Position numbers and translations under genes: made by a program
Notes under the pieces: model-generated
Database searches by the model: none
Told to the model about the DNA's origin: nothing
The model's input: the letters and a program-made list of their open reading frames with translations, nothing else
Origin: Magnetospirillum sp.
GTDB lineage: Bacteria > Pseudomonadota > Alphaproteobacteria > Rhodospirillales > Magnetospirillaceae
Direction of reading: 5' to 3'
Length of the DNA: 10,000 bases
Assembly (NCBI GenBank): GCA_020217035.1
Contig: JAIWOG010000166.1
Location: 1 to 10,000 of the forward strand
Shown here: in pieces, positions 6,541 to 10,000 of the stretch
Position numbering within the stretch: position 1 is the first letter of the stretch
How the letters are laid out: each line of letters starts with the position of its first letter

Positions 6541-7335
6541 TCAGATGAACAATTTGCGCAGCCGCGACGAGGCGATGTCGATGATGGAGACGGTGGCGAT
6601 GATGATCAGCATCACCGCGCAGGTCTCGGCGAAATAGAAGCCGCGGATGATTTCCCACAACACCACGCCGATGCCGCCGGCGCCGACCATGCCGACCACG
6701 GTGGCGGAACGGACGTTGGATTCGAAGCGGTAAAGCGAATAGCTGATCCACAGCGGCATCACCTGGGGCAGGATGCCATAGACGATTTCTTCCAGCAAAT
6801 TGGCCCCGGTGGCGCGGATACCTTCCACCGGGCGCGGGTCGATGGCCTCGACGGCTTCGGAAAACAGCTTGGCCAGGATGCCGGTGGTGTGGACGAACAG
6901 CGCCAAGACGCCGGCGAACGGGCCCAGGCCGACGGCGACCACGAACAGCATGGCGAACACCATCTCGTTGATGGCGCGGAAGGAATCCATCAAGCGGCGC
7001 ACCGGCTGGTTGATCCAGGCCGGGGCCACGTTCTCGGCGCACAGCAGGCCGAAGGGGATGGCGCAGACCACCGCCAGCGCCGTTCCCCAGATGGCGATGT
7101 GCAGGGTGATGACCATTTCTTCCAGGTAATAGCGCCAGTCGTGGAAATTGGGCGGGAAGAAGTCGGCCAGGAAGGTGCCCATGTTGGCGCCGTCCTTGAT
7201 CAGCGCCAGCGGGCGGATCTCGGCGCCAGACCACGACCAGGCCAGGGTGGCGAAGATCACCCCCCAGGCCAGCAGCTTGACCAGGGACTGGCGGGGCGGC
7301 GGCGACAGGCGGGCGGTGTCGATGGCGGTGCTCAT
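6541..7335 (-). CDS. phnE: PhnE, phosphonate ABC transporter permease
   Basis: Inner-membrane permease that pairs with PhnC (ATPase) and PhnD (binding protein). The 264 residues show a cytoplasmic N-terminus, a first hydrophobic helix about 20-36, a periplasmic stretch with [11 protein letters not shown] (60-70), then further helices at about 75-98, 124-150, 210-228 and 236-256. The permease loop that contacts the ATPase (EAA motif) is at 171-190, [25 protein letters not shown]…W and [14 protein letters not shown] are typical of the PhnE family. Only one permease gene is present, and no second phnE copy is seen nearby. The ATG at 7335 gives the normal length, though the ribosome binding site is poor (GGAA about 12 bases upstream). 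A strong hairpin separates it from phnD. Confidence 0.96.
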   Translation of the reverse strand: MSTAIDTARLSPPPRQSLVKLLAWGVIFATLAWSWSGAEIRPLALIKDGANMGTFLADFFPPNFHDWRYYLEEMVITLHIAIWGTALAVVCAIPFGLLCAENVAPAWINQPVRRLMDSFRAINEMVFAMLFVVAVGLGPFAGVLALFVHTTGILAKLFSEAVEAIDPRPVEGIRATGANLLEEIVYGILPQVMPLWISYSLYRFESNVRSATVVGMVGAGGIGVVLWEIIRGFYFAETCAVMLIIIATVSIIDIASSRLRKLFI

Positions 7336-7367
7336 GGGCGGGGTTCCGAAATTGTGGACAGACGAAA

Positions 7368-7393
7368 GGCGGCCCCGGCTGACCGGGGCCGCC
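7368..7393 (-). promoter_or_regulatory. Intercistronic hairpin between phnD and phnE
   Basis: GGCGGCCCCGG and its perfect complement form an 11-pair GC stem with a four-base loop, 17 bases after the phnD stop. On the minus strand TTTCGTC follows, too short for an efficient terminator. Such hairpins often protect the upstream binding-protein message or partly attenuate read-through, leaving more binding protein than permease. Confidence 0.7.
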
Positions 7394-7409
7394 CACCAGG
7401 ATGCGTGGC

Positions 7410-8408
7410 TTACTTGGCGGCCATCTTCTTGTTCAGTTCGGCCAGCTTGGCGTCGATCTCGGCCAGCTTAGTCTTCTTCTCGGCTTCGTCCAGCTTGCTG
7501 TCGCCGGCGATCTTGTTGCGGCTCTTGAACAGCTCAAGCTGACGGATGGGCAGCAGCTGGTCGTTGGTGGACGGCTTGAACGGCGCCCATTTCAGGCCGG
7601 CCAGCACTTCGATTTCCTTCTTCACCTGATCCTGGCTCTTGTTCGGCGCGGCGACGCCATAGGTCAGGAAGAAGGTCTTGATCTTGTCCTTGGAATCCTT
7701 GGACAGATCCTTGCGCCAGACGATGGGGTCGGCGGGGATCAGGGGCGAGGTCCAGATGACCTTGATGTTCTTGTACTTCTCGGGCTGACGCTCTTCGATC
7801 AGGCGCAGGTTCTCGGAATTGTTGGTGGCGACGTCCACCTGCTTGTTGGCCACCGCCATGGCGTTGGTTTCATGGTTGGCGTTGACCACGCGCTTGAAGA
7901 TCTTCTTGGGATCGTCGATGCCGTTCTGGGCGAAGACGTAATAGCCGGGAACCAGGAAGCCCGAGGTCGAGTTCGGATCGCCGTTGCCCAAGGTCAGCTC
8001 GCCGGCGTTCTTCAGCACGTCGGCGACGCTGTTCAGGTTGCTGTCCTTGTGGGCCAACAGATGCGACCAATAGCCGGGATTGCCGTCGATGTCGACGGAC
8101 TGGACGAAGATTTCGCCTTCGGCGCGGTCGACGGCTTCCATGGCCGACTTGTTGCCGAACCAAGCCACCTGCACCTTGTTGAAGCGCATGCCTTCGATGA
8201 TGCCGGCATAGTCGGGGGCGAAGAACGCCTTGATCTTGAAACCGGTCTGCTTTTCCATTTCCGCCAGGAAGGGAACCCATTCGGTCTTCAGGTTCTGGCT
8301 GGATTCGGTCGAGATGATGCCGAAATTCAGGGTTTCTTCGGCCACGGCGGGGGCGGCGAGCAGGCTGCCCAGGGTGGCGGCGGCCAGGATGGTCGCGGAG
8401 ATCTTCAT
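7410..8408 (-). CDS. phnD: PhnD, periplasmic phosphonate-binding protein
   Basis: Periplasmic solute-binding protein that delivers phosphonates to PhnE. The 332-residue precursor has a clear signal peptide (residues 1-23, MKIS…LLAAPAVA, cut before EE). The mature part has the two-lobe fold of the family, with APDYAG (64-69), [11 protein letters not shown] (81-91), the phosphonate-holding STSG at 147-150, [12 protein letters not shown] (176-187) and IPADP (224-228). Tyr67, Tyr113, Ser147, Thr148, Ser149, His179, Glu199 and Asp227 fall where I recall the ligand residues of E. coli PhnD. Residues 297-332 form a Lys/Glu/Ala-rich, probably helical tail. AAAGGA lies nine bases before the ATG. A PtxB/PhnD-like binder of phosphite is possible, but the C-P lyase genes nearby favour phosphonates. 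Confidence 0.97.
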   Translation of the reverse strand: MKISATILAAATLGSLLAAPAVAEETLNFGIISTESSQNLKTEWVPFLAEMEKQTGFKIKAFFAPDYAGIIEGMRFNKVQVAWFGNKSAMEAVDRAEGEIFVQSVDIDGNPGYWSHLLAHKDSNLNSVADVLKNAGELTLGNGDPNSTSGFLVPGYYVFAQNGIDDPKKIFKRVVNANHETNAMAVANKQVDVATNNSENLRLIEERQPEKYKNIKVIWTSPLIPADPIVWRKDLSKDSKDKIKTFFLTYGVAAPNKSQDQVKKEIEVLAGLKWAPFKPSTNDQLLPIRQLELFKSRNKIAGDSKLDEAEKKTKLAEIDAKLAELNKKMAAK

Positions 8409-8445
8409 GGAATGGCTTCCTTTGGTGGATGGGCGGGGGGATGAA

Positions 8446-9300
8446 CTAGCCGGCGACGGCCAAGGCCGTGTCGGTGATGTAGCTGGCCGATCCCTGGATG
8501 GGGGCGGTCAGCTCGTCGGCCTCGGCGCCGTACAGGTCGCGCAGCGTCGAAGGCGTCAGGTTGGCGCTGGGGCCGTCGAACACGATTTGGCCTTTCTTCA
8601 AGGCGATGGTGCGTGGGCAATAGCGGATGGCGAAATCCACCTGATGCAGGCAGACCACCACCGTGGTCTTGTCCTCGGCATTGATGGTGGCCAGGGTTTC
8701 CATCACCCGGCGCGACGATTCGGGGTCCAGGCTGGCGATGGGTTCGTCGGCCAGGATGATCTCGGCCCGCTGCACCAGGGTGCGGGCGATGGCGGCGCGT
8801 TGCTGCTGGCCGCCCGAAAGCGTGGAGGCCCGCTGCCAGGCGGTTTCGGGAATGCCGACGCGGGTCAGGGCTTCGAAGGCCCGTTCGCGGTCTTCCAACG
8901 GGAACAGGCCGGTCAACGACCGCCACAGCGGCAGACGGCCCAGGGCGCCGGTCAGCACGTTGGTCATCACCGGCAGGCGGCCCACCAAGTTGAATTGCTG
9001 GAAGACGAAGCCGATGCGGGCGCGGGTGGCGCGGATGTCGGTGGCCAGACGGCCGCGGGCCTGGACCGGACGGCCCATGACCTCGACACTGCCGCCTTGG
9101 GCCGAGGAATCGCCCACCGCCAGCCCGGCCACGTGACGCAGCAGCGTCGACTTGCCCGAGCCCGAGGCGCCGATCAACGCCACCATCTCGCCGGGATTGA
9201 TGTCCAGGCTGACACCGTCCAGCGCCTTGCAGCAATTGAAGGTCTTGTGCAACCGGGTCACCTTGATCGCCGGAACCATCACCTTGGCGGCTTTGGTCAT
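8446..9300 (-). CDS. phnC: PhnC, phosphonate ABC transporter ATPase
   Basis: ATPase that powers the PhnD/PhnE importer at the inner membrane. The 284 residues contain Walker [10 protein letters not shown] (44-52), Q-loop Gln101, signature LSGGQQQR (161-168), Walker B IILADEP with Asp185 and Glu186, and switch His219 (CLHQVDFA). The insert [15 protein letters not shown] (119-133) is a hallmark of PhnC. A tail of about 22 residues past residue 262 makes it a little longer than the E. coli protein. The frame stays open to 9468, but the ATG at 9300 is chosen because AGGGGA lies five bases upstream, and family alignment begins there. The extra upstream sequence overlaps the candidate Pho box and has no family match. 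phnC starts the phnCDE order usual for this importer. Confidence 0.97.
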   Translation of the reverse strand: MTKAAKVMVPAIKVTRLHKTFNCCKALDGVSLDINPGEMVALIGASGSGKSTLLRHVAGLAVGDSSAQGGSVEVMGRPVQARGRLATDIRATRARIGFVFQQFNLVGRLPVMTNVLTGALGRLPLWRSLTGLFPLEDRERAFEALTRVGIPETAWQRASTLSGGQQQRAAIARTLVQRAEIILADEPIASLDPESSRRVMETLATINAEDKTTVVVCLHQVDFAIRYCPRTIALKKGQIVFDGPSANLTPSTLRDLYGAEADELTAPIQGSASYITDTALAVAG

Positions 9301-9333
9301 ACTTGTCCCCTGGGGTTGAAATTGGTTGCCCCG

Positions 9334-9389
9334 AGGATAGCGTTGAATGGCGACAGTTTTATTGAAGGTGTGTTTCCGTTTTGTGAAAA
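9334..9389 (-). promoter_or_regulatory. Candidate PhoB box and -10 for phnCDE
   Basis: On the minus strand, CTTCAAT-AAAA-CTGTCGC (9367 to 9350) matches the Pho box CTGTCAT-AAAA-CTGTCAC at 14 of 18 positions. Ten bases further, TATCCT (9339 to 9334) fits a -10, the same spacing as in the E. coli phoA promoter. Upstream, in the same 11-base phase, lie TTTTCAC (9389 to 9383) and a poorer CGGAAAC (9378 to 9372), so two tandem boxes may exist. This implies activation under phosphate limitation. The start of transcription would be near 9327. Confidence 0.65.
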
Positions 9390-9406
9390 TAAAGTCATGA
9401 CAACTT

Positions 9407-9424
9407 ATGGATATGTATAGCCAT
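9407..9424. promoter_or_regulatory. Imperfect 18-bp dyad upstream of phnC
   Basis: ATGGATATGTATAGCCAT is symmetric at 14 of 18 positions and sits in an AT-rich pocket upstream of the Pho box. It could be an operator, for example for a GntR/PhnF-type repressor, or a chance dyad. No protein link is visible here. Confidence 0.25.
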
Positions 9425-9445
9425 GAAGATAGACAAGGTTGTGAT

Positions 9446-10000
9446 TCATCCGGAGTGATACTTGTCAATGAATTCTTGTGCGTTCAGGCTGCGGAAGTCT
9501 GGCAGCGCTTGGCGCAGTTTGTCATGGGGCCAGTCCCACCAAGACAAATGTAATAATTGTCTCTGTTGTTCTAAAGTAACGCGGCGACGAATGGGTTTGG
9601 CGGGAATCCCGGCGACGATGGTGTAGGGGGCGACGTCGTGGGTGACCACTGAGCCGGCGCCGACCACCGCGCCGGTGCCGATGCTGACACCCGCCATGAT
9701 GATGGCGCCATGGCCGATCCATACGTCGTGGCCGATGCTGACCTTGTGGCTGCGGCGCCAGTCGAAGAAGTCCTGGTCGTCCTCGCCCAGGCCATAGGAA
9801 GCCGCTCGGTAGGTGAAGTGGTGGATCGAAGCCCGTTCCAGCGGATGGTTGCCGGGATTGATGCGCACCATGCGGGCAATCGAGACGAACTTGCCGATCT
9901 CGGCATGGATGCAGTCGCCGTCTTCCATCATGTAGCTGTAATCGCCGAAGCGGGTCTCGCGCATTTGGGTGCGCGCGTGGATGGCGGTGTAGATTCCCAA
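9446..10000 (-). CDS. Phn-linked hexapeptide-repeat acyltransferase (5' end outside window)
   Basis: The C-terminal 184 or so residues of a left-handed beta-helix transferase of the xenobiotic acetyltransferase type, closely matching what I recall of the 'phosphonate metabolism, transferase hexapeptide repeat' family. Its marks are [46 protein letters not shown], the hexapeptide run [51 protein letters not shown], and the C-terminal LSWWDWP…LPDFRSL. The TTG at 10000 is not a likely start: the family usually has about 20 more residues, so the gene continues past the window. Its function is not proven in the family; acetylation of an aminophosphonate, analogous to PhnO, is a common guess. It lies 145 bases upstream of phnC on the same strand, without an evident terminator. 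Confidence 0.9.
   Translation of the reverse strand: MGIYTAIHARTQMRETRFGDYSYMMEDGDCIHAEIGKFVSIARMVRINPGNHPLERASIHHFTYRAASYGLGEDDQDFFDWRRSHKVSIGHDVWIGHGAIIMAGVSIGTGAVVGAGSVVTHDVAPYTIVAGIPAKPIRRRVTLEQQRQLLHLSWWDWPHDKLRQALPDFRSLNAQEFIDKYHSG

Noticed and set aside
6205..7542. 445-codon plus-strand open frame opposite phnE
   Set aside because: Asp/Gly/His/Gln-rich composition and full overlap with phnE and the 5697-6437 gene mark it as a shadow.
7401..9420. Two long plus-strand open frames opposite phnD and phnC
   Set aside because: Antisense to secure family members; no motifs of their own.

Overview
The window looks like part of a GC-rich alphaproteobacterial chromosome, most plausibly a Rhodospirillaceae/Magnetospirillum-type genome. 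That placement is an inference from the protein flavour, the strong G/C third-position bias and a GTCATG…CTTGA intergenic palindrome family. No marker gene fixes the species. The main content is a phosphonate utilisation (phn, C-P lyase) locus split into two convergent blocks.

Plus strand, 1-3238: the 3' two thirds of phnJ (the radical-SAM C-P lyase), then phnK, phnL and phnM. Each junction is a 4-base ATGA overlap, so this is a tightly coupled operon that begins outside the window (phnG, phnH and phnI would be expected upstream). A strong intrinsic terminator follows phnM. Next comes a separate AraC-family regulator gene (about 3480-4553) whose target is unknown.

Middle, 4554-5112: no gene. 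It holds a roughly 296-bp nested inverted-repeat element (4602-4897) and two minus-strand terminator-like hairpins.

Minus strand, 10000 down to 5113: a hexapeptide-repeat transferase of the type linked to phn operons (5' end off-window), then phnC, phnD and phnE, the ABC importer for phosphonates. Two genes of unassigned function follow. The first (5697-6437) carries a segment that reads like the D1 helices of flagellin. The second (5113-5568) is unrecognised. A convincing candidate PhoB box with a correctly spaced -10 lies upstream of phnC, implying phosphate-starvation control of the importer.

How it works together: PhnC/D/E import phosphonates. The PhnG-L complex, with PhnM and PhnJ, converts them to a ribose-phosphonate and breaks the C-P bond to release phosphate for growth. 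The core system is well known. The less ordinary parts are the regulatory structures (Pho box, phnD-phnE hairpin, a leader that could hide a ribosome binding site), the nested palindromic repeat and the flagellin-like orphan next to phnE.
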